Shown one piece after another: positions 27,222 to 35,561 of a stretch of DNA of 64,000 nt. The notes below the pieces were generated by a model. The model did no database searches, was not told where the DNA came from, and saw only the letters and a list, made by a program, of their open reading frames with translations. Position numbers and translations under genes: made by a program. Every line of letters starts with the position of its first letter. Positions within the stretch are counted from its first letter, which is position 1. Source of the DNA: Agrobacterium vitis (GTDB lineage Bacteria > Pseudomonadota > Alphaproteobacteria > Rhizobiales > Rhizobiaceae); contig NZ_AP023275.1 of assembly GCF_013426735.1 (NCBI RefSeq), positions 186,001 to 250,000 on the forward strand. Reading direction: 5' to 3'.

Positions 27222-28097
27222 ATGATCGGACTACCGGAAGCCAATGCGCGATTGTCTGTTTTCATCAACGGCGTTCTAACTCCGTTTAAGCATATTCCTA
27301 AAAGCATGCTGCAGTATTGCCGACCCCTCATGTTTCATCGAGAAGACGCAGTATTTGACCTCGCTTACTCGGGGTCATGCTTCCTGTTCAGACACAAGAA
27401 TCATCACCTGCAGTTATCAACTAAGCATCAGCTGCGAATGGACGGCGAGGACTTCAAGCCGCATGACGCGTGCCTAGTCCTTCCAGTCGAAGGCGGTCAC
27501 GTCGGTCTTTCCCCAAATGGCGCTTCTCGATTGCTGGTCAACAATACCGACGATTTGTTGCCGCAAGATATTCTGTTGTTGGAATACGAGAGGCAGCGAG
27601 GCACGCATGATCTTGGGCCGCTATTCGTTGGCCTCGATCTCGATCAGACGCGCACCGTTTCCGAGGTACGTGCGGAAAAAATAAGGCTGGCGTTCAGTAT
27701 CGGATACCCCTTCGCGACACAGGCATACGAGCCAGTTTTCGATGAAGATTGGAACGCCACTGGGGTTAATGTGATCTCCAGTCCGAAGACGCTCCTATTC
27801 GACGAAAAGAGTTTCCGGCCGAGTTTTGAAGATAGCCGCGAGGCAATCAGCGCCCACCCACGTCACGGTGAAGATATTGGCAATCCCAATGGCTGGAGTG
27901 GCGCACCCGTTTTTTTCGTGTGGGGTGATGACGACATGAATCATCACCTCGGCTTTGCAGGTATGATCACGCACGGCACGTCTCATGGAGCGTTTATGCT
28001 TTATCGAGCCGAAGACATTCGCAACTTCGTGAATAATGCGATCAACGCTCCTTATCCCGCATCTGCCGGTGATAGTTCGCAGTCGGCTGAGGTTTAG
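27222..28097 (+). CDS. Trypsin-like serine protease-fold protein
   Basis: 291 residues, cytosolic (no signal peptide). Features fitting a chymotrypsin-like fold are an early SGSCFLFRHKNHHLQLSTKH (histidine near residue 68), DILLLEYERQ (acidic residue on the second strand, near 114) and NGWSGAPVFFVWG (G-x-S-G-x-P, serine near 226), followed by LGFAGMITHGTSHG. The arrangement suggests H-D-S catalytic residues, but the assignment is by motif only. The next gene starts 10 bases after its stop codon with a strong GAGGAGG site, so the two are co-translated. Neighbours are IS debris; a defence role is plausible but unproven. Confidence 0.6.
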   Translation: MIGLPEANARLSVFINGVLTPFKHIPKSMLQYCRPLMFHREDAVFDLAYSGSCFLFRHKNHHLQLSTKHQLRMDGEDFKPHDACLVLPVEGGHVGLSPNGASRLLVNNTDDLLPQDILLLEYERQRGTHDLGPLFVGLDLDQTRTVSEVRAEKIRLAFSIGYPFATQAYEPVFDEDWNATGVNVISSPKTLLFDEKSFRPSFEDSREAISAHPRHGEDIGNPNGWSGAPVFFVWGDDDMNHHLGFAGMITHGTSHGAFMLYRAEDIRNFVNNAINAPYPASAGDSSQSAEV

Positions 28098-28107
28098 AGG
28101 AGGTTTC

Positions 28108-28572
28108 GTGGACGTTAAATCATCTCAGGTGACGGGCAACGCTGCTTTGCATTACGCTGCTTGGCAGCTTTCGCGCCGGGGCTGGAATGTCATGCTCACA
28201 GCCAGAAATTCCAAAGGCAGCGACCTCTTCTGCGCGAATGACGATGAGACGATCTTTTTCGGGGTCCAAAGCAAAGGACTAACAAAACGAGACCCGGTCG
28301 GCCTGGGCGGGAACCTAGATAACCTCAGGTCCGAATGGTGGATCATCACCATCAAAGCCAAAGCCGACGCTCCGGTCTGTTTCATTATGACCCTGGAGGA
28401 GGTGAAGGCGCTGTGCCTCCACAGCGATCCCTCGAAAAGCGCCAATGGAAAGGTCTCCATATGGCTGCAGCCGACCGCCTATGATAGGCCGGAGTTTAGA
28501 GAAGCGTGGCACCGGTTTGGAACTGAAGAACGACCGAGCATCGAAACCTTTGATCTGACTGTTGCCTCATGA
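28108..28572 (+). CDS. PD-(D/E)XK-like nuclease-fold protein
   Basis: 154 residues from GTG 28108, chosen for the AGAGGAGG site 5 bases upstream. An ALHYAAWQLSRRGWNVMLTARNSKG start is followed by SDLFCAND and FFGVQSKGL. The spacing of D...(Q)xK on a beta-hairpin after an LSRRGWNV helix is that of restriction-like or Holliday-junction-resolvase-like nucleases. ISIWLQPTAYD-like sequence (VSIWLQPTAYDRPEFREAWH) near the C-terminus is shared with a widespread unnamed family. It is coupled to the protease-like gene. Catalytic competence is uncertain because the usual E is Q. Confidence 0.6.
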   Translation: MDVKSSQVTGNAALHYAAWQLSRRGWNVMLTARNSKGSDLFCANDDETIFFGVQSKGLTKRDPVGLGGNLDNLRSEWWIITIKAKADAPVCFIMTLEEVKALCLHSDPSKSANGKVSIWLQPTAYDRPEFREAWHRFGTEERPSIETFDLTVAS

Positions 28573-29393
28573 GTCCGAAGTCAGCTCTGAGGGTAGCGCT
28601 TTGGTGAATCGTCCCAAGCTGTCGAGCATTTCTTCAACCATGCTCGGCATCGCAAGGATCGCCTCGTCTTCAAGGTAAAAAATCCATGGTCGGCCGTTGC
28701 TCGTAGAGCAGGTGAACAACTTGCCCCAACTATTCTTCTCAATTTCCTGTTCGAAGAAGTCCCGCCGTTCGATAGTTCACTCAAAGCCGCCATGGAACAT
28801 GAAGTTGCGATAAACAAACATGGCCTCGAACCAACTCATGAAATCCTGGGACAGAAATCTGTCGAGGCCGCAAGCTGCGGCAAGTTGAGGAAGCCCCTGA
28901 AATATGTTGTTTTTCGCCTCCTTCTTTTTGTTGAAATAGAATTGGCAATTCCATCGCTCTTTGTGATTTCCTGCCCGCTTCCAGCGGTCATGATCCGCAG
29001 GGTTTAGTTTTTTCGATCATACATGTTGCCCAGGGCGGCCAGTGCCTGACCAAAGGTGCTTTCGATCATCGGCGCGATCATCCCGATTGCTGCCATGCTC
29101 TCTGCGGCGTCCCGATATGAAGCTTCGAACTTCATGTCGGTATGTTGATCCTCATAATGGTAGCGGTGCGGGCCATTGTAGGCTTCAAGCTCGGCAGCAT
29201 CGTCTTTGATTGCCTTGGAAAATGCCTCTCCTGCCTGGCGATTGCGGGAGATCATTTGCCGAACAGCGAGGAGCTGCGCTTGCCAATCGATGTCGTGAAC
29301 GAGCGTGTGCAGATAATCCCGATCATCGAGGAAGTTGTCGAAATACCCCGGCGTGAAGCCGTAGAATGCGCTTTCGTCAAGAGATTTGCCCAT
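28567..29393 (-). pseudogene. Unknown gene broken by a frameshift and a nonsense codon
   Basis: An intact N-terminal part (start 29393, MGKSLDESAFYGFTPGYFDN) ends at TAA 29004 as ...LGNMYDRKN. One frame over, coding sequence continues as LNPADHDRWKRAGNHKERWN, then ICE-like helical sequence to MFHGGFE, TGA (28777-28779), and on in the same frame as TIERRDFFEQEIEKN to TGA 28567. The break lies at a run of six A residues on the coding strand (29008-29013), consistent with loss of one A; the TGA fits a TGG-to-TGA change. No family was recognised. It is convergent with the nuclease-like gene and divergent from the 29532 gene. Confidence 0.75.
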
Positions 29394-29531
29394 CGCTGTT
29401 GTCACCTGAGTTGAACTTCCTGATCGTTGGCTTAGCGCGGTTGCGAAGTGCTGTCGCAATCAATGACGTTCCACTGTATTTCCGGTGATAACGGAGCAAA
29501 AGGTCGGCGCAGTGATGCCGGGGAGATGGAC

Positions 29532-30758
29532 ATGGACGCAGCAACGATATTGGCTATGGTTCTGAAAAAGTATCAAACGTCCAGTGACTTCAACGGTTGG
29601 CCAAGTCGCGCAATCCATTCTCCCGACGAGAAAGCTGCTTTGGTCGAACTGATTGAGGCAGGTTTGGTGGACCTTATCAACGACAAGGAAACTAATAATC
29701 CGCACAGTCGGCTACTGCCAGCCAGGCCGATCTCCGATCAAGTCGAGCAAGTCTCGAACAAGGGTTTGAAGTTCGGGTGTTTGTTCCCTACTAGAAAGGC
29801 TCTGATCGATGTCGCAGGCGTTGATCCCGATCCCGCCGCCCCTTACACGGCGGCATTGAAGCTTGGAGCCCCACAGCTTGAATTCCGGACCTTTCGCTTA
29901 GAGGTGCTGGAGCGATACCGCAACGATCCCACCTTTAGCTATTCGGTCGACGACACGTCTGGGACTATCTACCGCGACAGCGCCGACAAAGAGACCCACG
30001 AATATGCGCAGTTCGGTTTTGCGTTCGACGACAACGTGAACCGTTATGTCGCTGCGTTTCTTCGGTATCTTCATGACATGTCGCCAGAACAGCAGGCCTA
30101 TTGGGCTGGATTTGAACTCCAAGGCGATTTCAAGCTCCATCCGGATTATTATCGGTCGAGCATTCTTGGTGAATGGCCTGAAGGTGTGTCGGTATTCGAC
30201 GCGATCCTAGAAGAGAAGAAAATCATCAACGTCATGAGCGAACGTATGGGGAAGTCGAGACTCTTCAAGTCCGACTATGAAGCGTATCGCCGCCCAGACC
30301 ATTTCGGCTTCCTGATCCGTCCTACCAAAAAGGAGTTTTCAGATTTCTGCCTCCGACTTGACCAGCTCATGTCTGACGACATGAATTACAAGTTTTTCGA
30401 AGGGGATATTGAAGTTTATGAATACGGTAGGATGGAAAGCGGCGAAGAGATCAAGAGAATGAAAGGAACGATCTCGCTACTGATGGAGTGGCTGACAGCG
30501 AAATTTAAACCCAAGGATGATGGGGATTTGGCCGCGATCAACGAGGGGTTCAGAACTGTCCGTAAGGCTCGCCAGAAGCCCGCCCATAAGATCGAGGACA
30601 ACATTTTCGATGAGGGCTACTACCAGCAGCAACGCGAACTCGTCACTGAAGCATATGGAGCAGTTCGGTTTTTGCGACAGGTCCTTGCCAATCACCCCGC
30701 TTGCAAGGACATAGAAGTCCCTGATTGGCTGTTTGAAGGCCGCATTTGGACGCAGTGA
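29532..30758 (+). CDS. Unknown 408-residue protein
   Basis: The start at ATG 29532 has GGGGAG 7 bases upstream; ATG 29526 is too close to it. The protein is acidic and soluble, with no transmembrane or signal segment. Notable stretches are LLPARPISDQVEQVSNKGLK, FAFDDNVNRYVAAFLRYLHD, FYWAGFELQGDFKLHPDYYR-like (YWAGFELQGDFKLHPDYY) and a C-terminal KARQKPAHKIEDNIFDEGYY. The last is reminiscent of HEPN-like R-x-K/H segments but is not diagnostic. It has good coding character and no recognised domain. It is followed by an 18-bp perfect hairpin. Its island context leaves a defence role possible. Confidence 0.7.
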   Translation: MDAATILAMVLKKYQTSSDFNGWPSRAIHSPDEKAALVELIEAGLVDLINDKETNNPHSRLLPARPISDQVEQVSNKGLKFGCLFPTRKALIDVAGVDPDPAAPYTAALKLGAPQLEFRTFRLEVLERYRNDPTFSYSVDDTSGTIYRDSADKETHEYAQFGFAFDDNVNRYVAAFLRYLHDMSPEQQAYWAGFELQGDFKLHPDYYRSSILGEWPEGVSVFDAILEEKKIINVMSERMGKSRLFKSDYEAYRRPDHFGFLIRPTKKEFSDFCLRLDQLMSDDMNYKFFEGDIEVYEYGRMESGEEIKRMKGTISLLMEWLTAKFKPKDDGDLAAINEGFRTVRKARQKPAHKIEDNIFDEGYYQQQRELVTEAYGAVRFLRQVLANHPACKDIEVPDWLFEGRIWTQ

Positions 30759-30788
30759 GCGCTTCTTTCCGCCACCATAAGGCAAGCC

Positions 30789-30827
30789 TCCCTAGTGTCC
30801 GATAAGAAACTTATCGGACACTAGGGA
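30789..30827 (+). terminator. 18-bp perfect inverted repeat after the 29532 gene
   Basis: TCCCTAGTGTCCGATAAG (30789-30806), loop AAA, and its exact complement (30810-30827). It is long and perfect for a terminator and lacks a U-run, so it could instead be an element end or a recombination site. It lies 31 bases after the stop codon. Confidence 0.5.
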
Positions 30828-30854
30828 CATCAAAATCAAAAAGATTTCGTCACC

Positions 30855-30923
30855 TGCAGAATTCCAGCACTGAACAGCGCATACCATCATTCATCCAAAG
30901 AGTTTCTGGACTGTCTGCCTGAG
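30855..30923 (+). repeat. Palindromic repeat, left copy (degenerate)
   Basis: It shares AACAGCGCA and CATTCATCCAAAGAGTTT (30888-30905) with 33075-33139. Its outer arms (GCAGAATTCCAG and CTGGACTGTCTGC) are decayed versions of the perfect arms of the right copy. It lies just outside the 3' end of the aldo/keto reductase gene. Confidence 0.65.
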
Positions 30924-30998
30924 TTTTGCTCGATAATTGAACCCGACTTTTGCAACGCTGTAGATTTAGGGGGACATGAAGCCTGCGCGCCCTTTGAT

Positions 30999-32051
30999 CT
31001 ATTGCCGCGTTTCGATCGAAACTCCTCCGTAGATGTTTCGATTGACGGCGGTTCGTCGCAGATAGTCATGCGGAAATCCTAGGTTGATCATACTCGCATT
31101 ATCGAGTTCTGAAAGATCATCGGCAGAGAGTTGCAGGTCGAGAGCGGCTAGGTTAGCTTCCAATTGTGCAAGCGAACGAGCTCCGATTAGGGGTGCGATT
31201 ACGCCAGGACGATTCAGAAGCCATGCAAGCGCGACAGCACCTGGGGTGGCACCTTGCACTTCCGCCACCCGCTTTACTGTGTCGATAATGGCAAAGGTGC
31301 GCTCCGGAACAGGTCCCGCTTCGTTAGCGATCGCCGCGCGACTGCCGGGCTTCGCGGCATCCGGGGCCAGGTCGCGACGTCCGTATTTCCCGGTCAGCAG
31401 GCCGCTGGCAAGCGGAGACCAAGGCACGACGCCCATGCCCATGTCGCGTGACATGGGCACCAGATCACCCTCAACAGTCCGCTCGATCAGATTGTACTCA
31501 ACCTGCATAGCTATTAATGGTGCCCAGCCGCGAAGATCAGCGATTGCCTGCATGCGAGATGCTTGCCACGCTGGGATGTCGGACAGACCGAGATAAACGA
31601 TCTTCCCGGCAGATACGAGATCGTCCATTGCCCGCAAAATTTCTTCTACCGGTGTCGTAAAATCCCAGGCATGAAGGTACAGAAGATCGATATAGTCGGT
31701 ACCAAGCCGCTTGAGACTATCTTCGACCCCGCGCACCATGGCTCGCCGGCTGTTGCCGCCGGAATTAGGATCGCCGGGTCGCATCGGCAGTGTATACTTG
31801 GTGGCAATCACAAGTTGGTCGCGGCGGCCCTTGGCAAACTGGCCGACAAAAGTCTCGGACGTTCCCCCGGTATAGTAGTTAGCGGTGTCGATGAAATTTC
31901 CGCCGCGCTCAACATAGTGGTCGAACATAGCCCGAGAGACAATCTCGTCGGCACCGAACCCCCATTCCGTTCCGAAGGTCATGGTGCCCAAGGCCATTGG
32001 TGAGACTTTCAATCCTGATCGGCCGAGGAGCCGGTATTGGTCGAGTTGCAT
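30999..32051 (-). CDS. Aldo/keto reductase
   Basis: 350 residues. Family landmarks: GRSGLKVSPMALGTMTFG, FIDTANYYTGG (catalytic D and Y), VIATKYTLP (K), YLHAWDFTTP (H), the SRDMGMGVVPWSPLASGLLTGK strand, and a C-terminal NADPH-site-like PLIGARSLAQLEANLAALD. It reduces aldehydes or ketones with NADPH; the substrate is unknown. Divergent LysR-type regulator 100 bases away. The pair is bracketed by two copies of a palindromic repeat. Confidence 0.95.
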   Translation of the reverse strand: MQLDQYRLLGRSGLKVSPMALGTMTFGTEWGFGADEIVSRAMFDHYVERGGNFIDTANYYTGGTSETFVGQFAKGRRDQLVIATKYTLPMRPGDPNSGGNSRRAMVRGVEDSLKRLGTDYIDLLYLHAWDFTTPVEEILRAMDDLVSAGKIVYLGLSDIPAWQASRMQAIADLRGWAPLIAMQVEYNLIERTVEGDLVPMSRDMGMGVVPWSPLASGLLTGKYGRRDLAPDAAKPGSRAAIANEAGPVPERTFAIIDTVKRVAEVQGATPGAVALAWLLNRPGVIAPLIGARSLAQLEANLAALDLQLSADDLSELDNASMINLGFPHDYLRRTAVNRNIYGGVSIETRQ

Positions 32052-32150
32052 TCTCGGTCTCCCGTTTCTTTGATGCCCAGGAGTTTCGGCCCAATTGCAT
32101 CTATTTAGAATACGTAATAATTTGAATAGGGAATTTAGCTGAGGTTAAGA

Positions 32151-33044
32151 ATGCGCGGAGGAGATGTAGCGGAACTGCGAGCCTTCATGGCCATAATCGA
32201 GCGCGGCAACTTTGCTCGCGCCGCCGAATGGCTGGGGGTTACGCCTTCAGCCTTGACGCAGACCATCCTGCGCCTTGAACGCCGACTTGATCAACGTCTT
32301 CTGAACCGGACGACCCGAACGACACGGCCAACGGATGCTGGGCAAAACCTTTACGACAGGCTGCGACCAGCGCTTGCAGAGATCGACGCCGCACAGGCAG
32401 AATTTTCAGCGCCTATGGATGGCATTCGGGGTCGGCTGCGCATCAATGCCTCCAGCGCCGGCGCAGCATACGCTCTTGCGCCTCTCTTGACCGGATTCTT
32501 TGAGCACCATCCGGCGATCGAAATCGAGATCGTCGTATCTGATCGATTTGACGATCTCGTGGCCAGCGGTTGTGACGCAGGTATTCGGCTGGGTGACGCG
32601 CTTGAAAAGGACATGATCTGCGTGTCGCTGACAGGTCCCTTGCGATGGATCTCTGTCGCCTCTCCAGCCTACTTAGCGCGGGCGGGGACTCCAATGCATC
32701 CGAATGACTTGTCCCAGCATTCCTGCATTAACATGCGCTGGCCAAGCGGCGGCCATCTCTTTCGATGGGAGTTTGAGAGAGGTGACGAGAGGCTGCAGGT
32801 CGCTGTTGTGGGACCCTTGTGCACTAATGATGTAGCGACCCGCCTTCATGCCGTCACGGATGGTCTCGGCATCGCCTACTTCCTTGAAACGGAAGTGTCC
32901 TCCCTTATAAAGAACGGCTCGGTCGTTTCCATTCTAACCGATTGGTGTCCACCTGGACCGGGTTTCTACCTCTTCTACGCTGGCAATCGTCTTGTTACGC
33001 CCCCACTTCGCGCTTTTTGTGATTATATCGCAAGCTGTAGGTAA
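32151..33044 (+). CDS. LysR-family transcriptional regulator
   Basis: 297 residues. N-terminal winged helix-turn-helix (ELRAFMAIIERGNFARAAEWLGVTPSALTQTILRLERRL) and a C-terminal substrate-binding domain. The 99-base AT-rich gap to the divergent aldo/keto reductase gene contains TTAGAATACGTAATAATTTGAA, where LysR T-N11-A sites would be expected. It probably controls that gene and itself. Confidence 0.95.
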   Translation: MRGGDVAELRAFMAIIERGNFARAAEWLGVTPSALTQTILRLERRLDQRLLNRTTRTTRPTDAGQNLYDRLRPALAEIDAAQAEFSAPMDGIRGRLRINASSAGAAYALAPLLTGFFEHHPAIEIEIVVSDRFDDLVASGCDAGIRLGDALEKDMICVSLTGPLRWISVASPAYLARAGTPMHPNDLSQHSCINMRWPSGGHLFRWEFERGDERLQVAVVGPLCTNDVATRLHAVTDGLGIAYFLETEVSSLIKNGSVVSILTDWCPPGPGFYLFYAGNRLVTPPLRAFCDYIASCR

Positions 33045-33074
33045 TATTCAGGGCGCAGTCCTCATCGCAATAAT

Positions 33075-33139
33075 CCCGCAGACCGTCCTAAACAGCGCAG
33101 GCAAGCATTCATCCAAAGAGTTTTCGGACGGTCTGCGGG
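33075..33139 (+). repeat. Palindromic repeat, right copy
   Basis: CCCGCAGACCGTCC (33075-33088) and GGACGGTCTGCGGG (33126-33139) are exact complements around a 37-base loop holding AACAGCGCA and CATTCATCCAAAGAGTTT (33106-33123). It is in the same orientation as the copy at 30855. It lies 30 bases beyond the LysR stop codon and could also act as a terminator. Confidence 0.75.
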
Positions 33140-33381
33140 ATTTTCGCGACAATCCTATCAAAGGTTAGGGATTCGCTCTCCACTTCTTCCGGGCAAGTCC
33201 ACTTCATTTCATGCTGTCCGAGCATCGTGATGAGGCTGCAGCCAGCGCCTCCTTCGCCCGCACGATCGAGACAGTCTCTCAGCCGTCATTGAGGAAGTTT
33301 ATATCTACCTATAATACTATTCGTTGTCAGTGATCACCTAACGTCTCATTGATGCATCATCCAGCGAGAAAAGGAAAACCC

Positions 33382-33579
33382 ATGCTTCGTAAAATCTCCC
33401 TCGCAATAGCTGCTCTCATGATCATCACCTCCGGCCCTTCCTTTGCCGCCGAGCGATGCCGGGATGCCAAGGGCAAGTTCGTAAAATGCGCGACGGCCAA
33501 GCCACCCACGCCGACAAAATGCAAGGATGCAAAAGGTAAGTTTGCAAAATGCGGAACGCCTGGCGCAAAGTCGATGTAA
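33382..33579 (+). CDS. Small secreted cysteine/lysine-rich repeat protein
   Basis: 65 residues from ATG 33382 (AAAAGGA 6 bases upstream; an in-frame ATG at 33349 is less well placed). An N-terminal signal peptide (LRKISLAIAALMIITSGPSFAA) is followed by two repeats of C-R/K-DAKGKF-x-KC joined by a proline linker. It is probably periplasmic. Small proteins with this motif are common in rhizobia; the function is unknown. Confidence 0.75.
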   Translation: MLRKISLAIAALMIITSGPSFAAERCRDAKGKFVKCATAKPPTPTKCKDAKGKFAKCGTPGAKSM

Positions 33580-34049
33580 CAGTATTTACCCTTGCCTTCG
33601 GTCACGCGGATCGCCTTCTCAGGCCGCGTGACTGGCTGCTCATCATTAGCCCTGAGCAAGGCCATTGTAAGCTGTGTCTCCCACTCGCGCCTTGACCGAC
33701 GTTGGCTGATTTGGGGCCGAGAGCGGACTGGTATGTCTTGGCCATTAACCAAGAGATAGCTGCCATTTGTCGGATACGGTGAGCCTGCCTCCTTCCGGCT
33801 CCAATGCGGCAACCAACCCGAACCGTGATGAATGTGGGCTTCGAACCCTTATTGCATTCGTTGATTATTGCCGCGAATGTCGGCTCACAGACAAGGGGAG
33901 GCTGATTTTCGCTCTGAAATCAGCCGTATTTCCATTTGGGCCTGATCCGTCCTGCCTTAGGTAGTGATTTAAAAGGCTTGATCAATTCAAAGCAGGCCCA
34001 GGGTCGTTGCATAGCAACAAACGTGATTAATTTGGCGCGGAAATCAACA
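33580..34049. other. Gene-poor region with two hairpins
   Basis: About 470 bases without a supported gene. GTCACGCGG...CCGCGTGAC (33601-33632) may terminate the small secreted-protein gene. GGCTGATTT...AAATCAGCC (33900-33925) is a second hairpin. Confidence 0.45.
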
Positions 34050-34100
34050 ATCGTCGTCAACGCACCACGTCGAAACCCGACGTGGTGCGTTGACGACGAT
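34050..34100. terminator. Perfect 23-bp inverted repeat downstream of the transporter gene
   Basis: The 23 bases at 34050-34072 (beginning ATCGTCGTCAACGC) are exactly complementary to 34078-34100 with a five-base loop AAACC. It lies 47 bases beyond the stop codon of the minus-strand transporter gene. It may act as a very strong terminator, but the length and perfection also fit a mobile hairpin. Confidence 0.55.
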
Positions 34101-34147
34101 CAAACCGTTTGAGGAAGGGCGACTTCGAACTCGCGCGCAATCTGTTC

Positions 34148-35467
34148 TTAGGCGGCTCTCGGGTCTCGATTGGCAAGCTCGGCTTTTGTCGCATCGAACT
34201 CGTTACAAAGCTTTGCCGTCACCACGGTTGCGACGCAGTTCCCAATCACATTGCATGTCGCGACAGCCATGGACATGAAGCGGTAGACGCCAAACAGGAG
34301 GGCTAGGCCTTCGACCGGTATGAAGCCCGATGCGGTGACTGTCGCGGCGAAGACAACGAAGGTGCCGCCAGACACGGTCGCTGCACCTTTGGACGTCAGC
34401 AGCATGATTGCCATCAGTGTTCCCAGCTGCGTCCAGCTTATGCTGATGCCATAGGCGTGGCTCAAGAATACGACCCCCATGCCCATATAGATGGAAGTGC
34501 CGTCAAGATTGAAGGCATAGCCCGTTGGCATCACCAGACCAACAGTTTGCTTGGACGCGCCGTAGCCGGGAAGCTTCTCAAGCAACTTCGGCAAGACACT
34601 TTCTGATGATGCAGTTCCGAGAACGACGATGATCTCATCTTTAATGTAGCGCAGTAGTCCAAGAAGATTGATTTTGAAGATGGCGCAGACGGTGCCCAGT
34701 ACGATCGCAATAAATGCGACGATCGTCAGGTAGAAGCTCAGAACGAGCCATGCCAACGCAATCAGGACGTCTGTGCCGTTGGCACCAACGGCGTAAGCGA
34801 CCGCGCCAAAAGTACCAAAAGGGGCAAGCTTCATGATAAGATGAATGAACTCGAAGAATGCCGTTGAAATCGTCGTCAGACCATTTTCGATTGGCGTGCG
34901 CTTTGCAGGCTTCAGAGACAGCAGGGCCGCCCCGAAAATAATTGCGATAACAAGAACCTGAAGAAGTTCCCCCTTGGCAAACGCCCCCATGAAATTGTCC
35001 GGAAAGACGTTGAGGAAGAACTGGCTGAATGTCGTATGCGAGTTTGCTGCCTTCTGAGCGGCGTCGGCCGCTCCTTTTGCTGCTCCCGCAGAGGCAGCCG
35101 TCTGCCCCATACCGATGCCGACGTCAAAGAGATAGGCAGCAGCGAGGCCGAACACGATTGCGATCGTCGAGATGATCTCGAAATAAACTGTTGCGATCAG
35201 GCCGACTTTTCCGACGCGTTTGAAATCGCCAGCTGCTGCAATGCCAGCCACGACCGTCAGGAAGACGAGAGGGGCAACAGCGGTTTTGATCAGTCGCAGG
35301 AAAATATCACCCAACAGTTTGAGCGATGCACCGAATTCAGGCCAGATAAGGCCAACGAGGATGCCCAGCACCATGCCGATAACGACCTGGAAGCCGAGCC
35401 CGCGCCATAGCGCGGGTTTTGGTTTGGGCGATGCTGTACCAGCATGCGGATGCGAAACATCGGTCAT
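34148..35467 (-). CDS. Dicarboxylate/amino acid:cation symporter (DAACS, DctA/GltP type)
   Basis: 439 residues with about eight membrane segments and the two re-entrant-loop signatures: LGTASSESVLPKLLEKL, and PTGYAFNLDGTSIYMGMGVV followed by TSKGAATVSGG. It imports a C4-dicarboxylate or acidic amino acid with protons or sodium across the inner membrane. It follows the lyase gene in the same direction (94-base gap), opposite a GntR regulator, which suggests uptake of the lyase's substrate or product. Confidence 0.93.
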   Translation of the reverse strand: MTDVSHPHAGTASPKPKPALWRGLGFQVVIGMVLGILVGLIWPEFGASLKLLGDIFLRLIKTAVAPLVFLTVVAGIAAAGDFKRVGKVGLIATVYFEIISTIAIVFGLAAAYLFDVGIGMGQTAASAGAAKGAADAAQKAANSHTTFSQFFLNVFPDNFMGAFAKGELLQVLVIAIIFGAALLSLKPAKRTPIENGLTTISTAFFEFIHLIMKLAPFGTFGAVAYAVGANGTDVLIALAWLVLSFYLTIVAFIAIVLGTVCAIFKINLLGLLRYIKDEIIVVLGTASSESVLPKLLEKLPGYGASKQTVGLVMPTGYAFNLDGTSIYMGMGVVFLSHAYGISISWTQLGTLMAIMLLTSKGAATVSGGTFVVFAATVTASGFIPVEGLALLFGVYRFMSMAVATCNVIGNCVATVVTAKLCNEFDATKAELANRDPRAA

Positions 35468-35561
35468 GGAAGTCCTCCCGCGCGATACCCTCCCGGCATG
35501 CGCACCGTAAATTTAAATGGATGAAGGGTGCCAAGAAGCAGCACCCTTGATTTGCTAAAGA

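Noticed and set aside
33640..33812. Minus-strand open frame overlapping the region after the small secreted-protein gene
   Set aside because: Runs antisense into the signal-peptide gene and has no conserved character.
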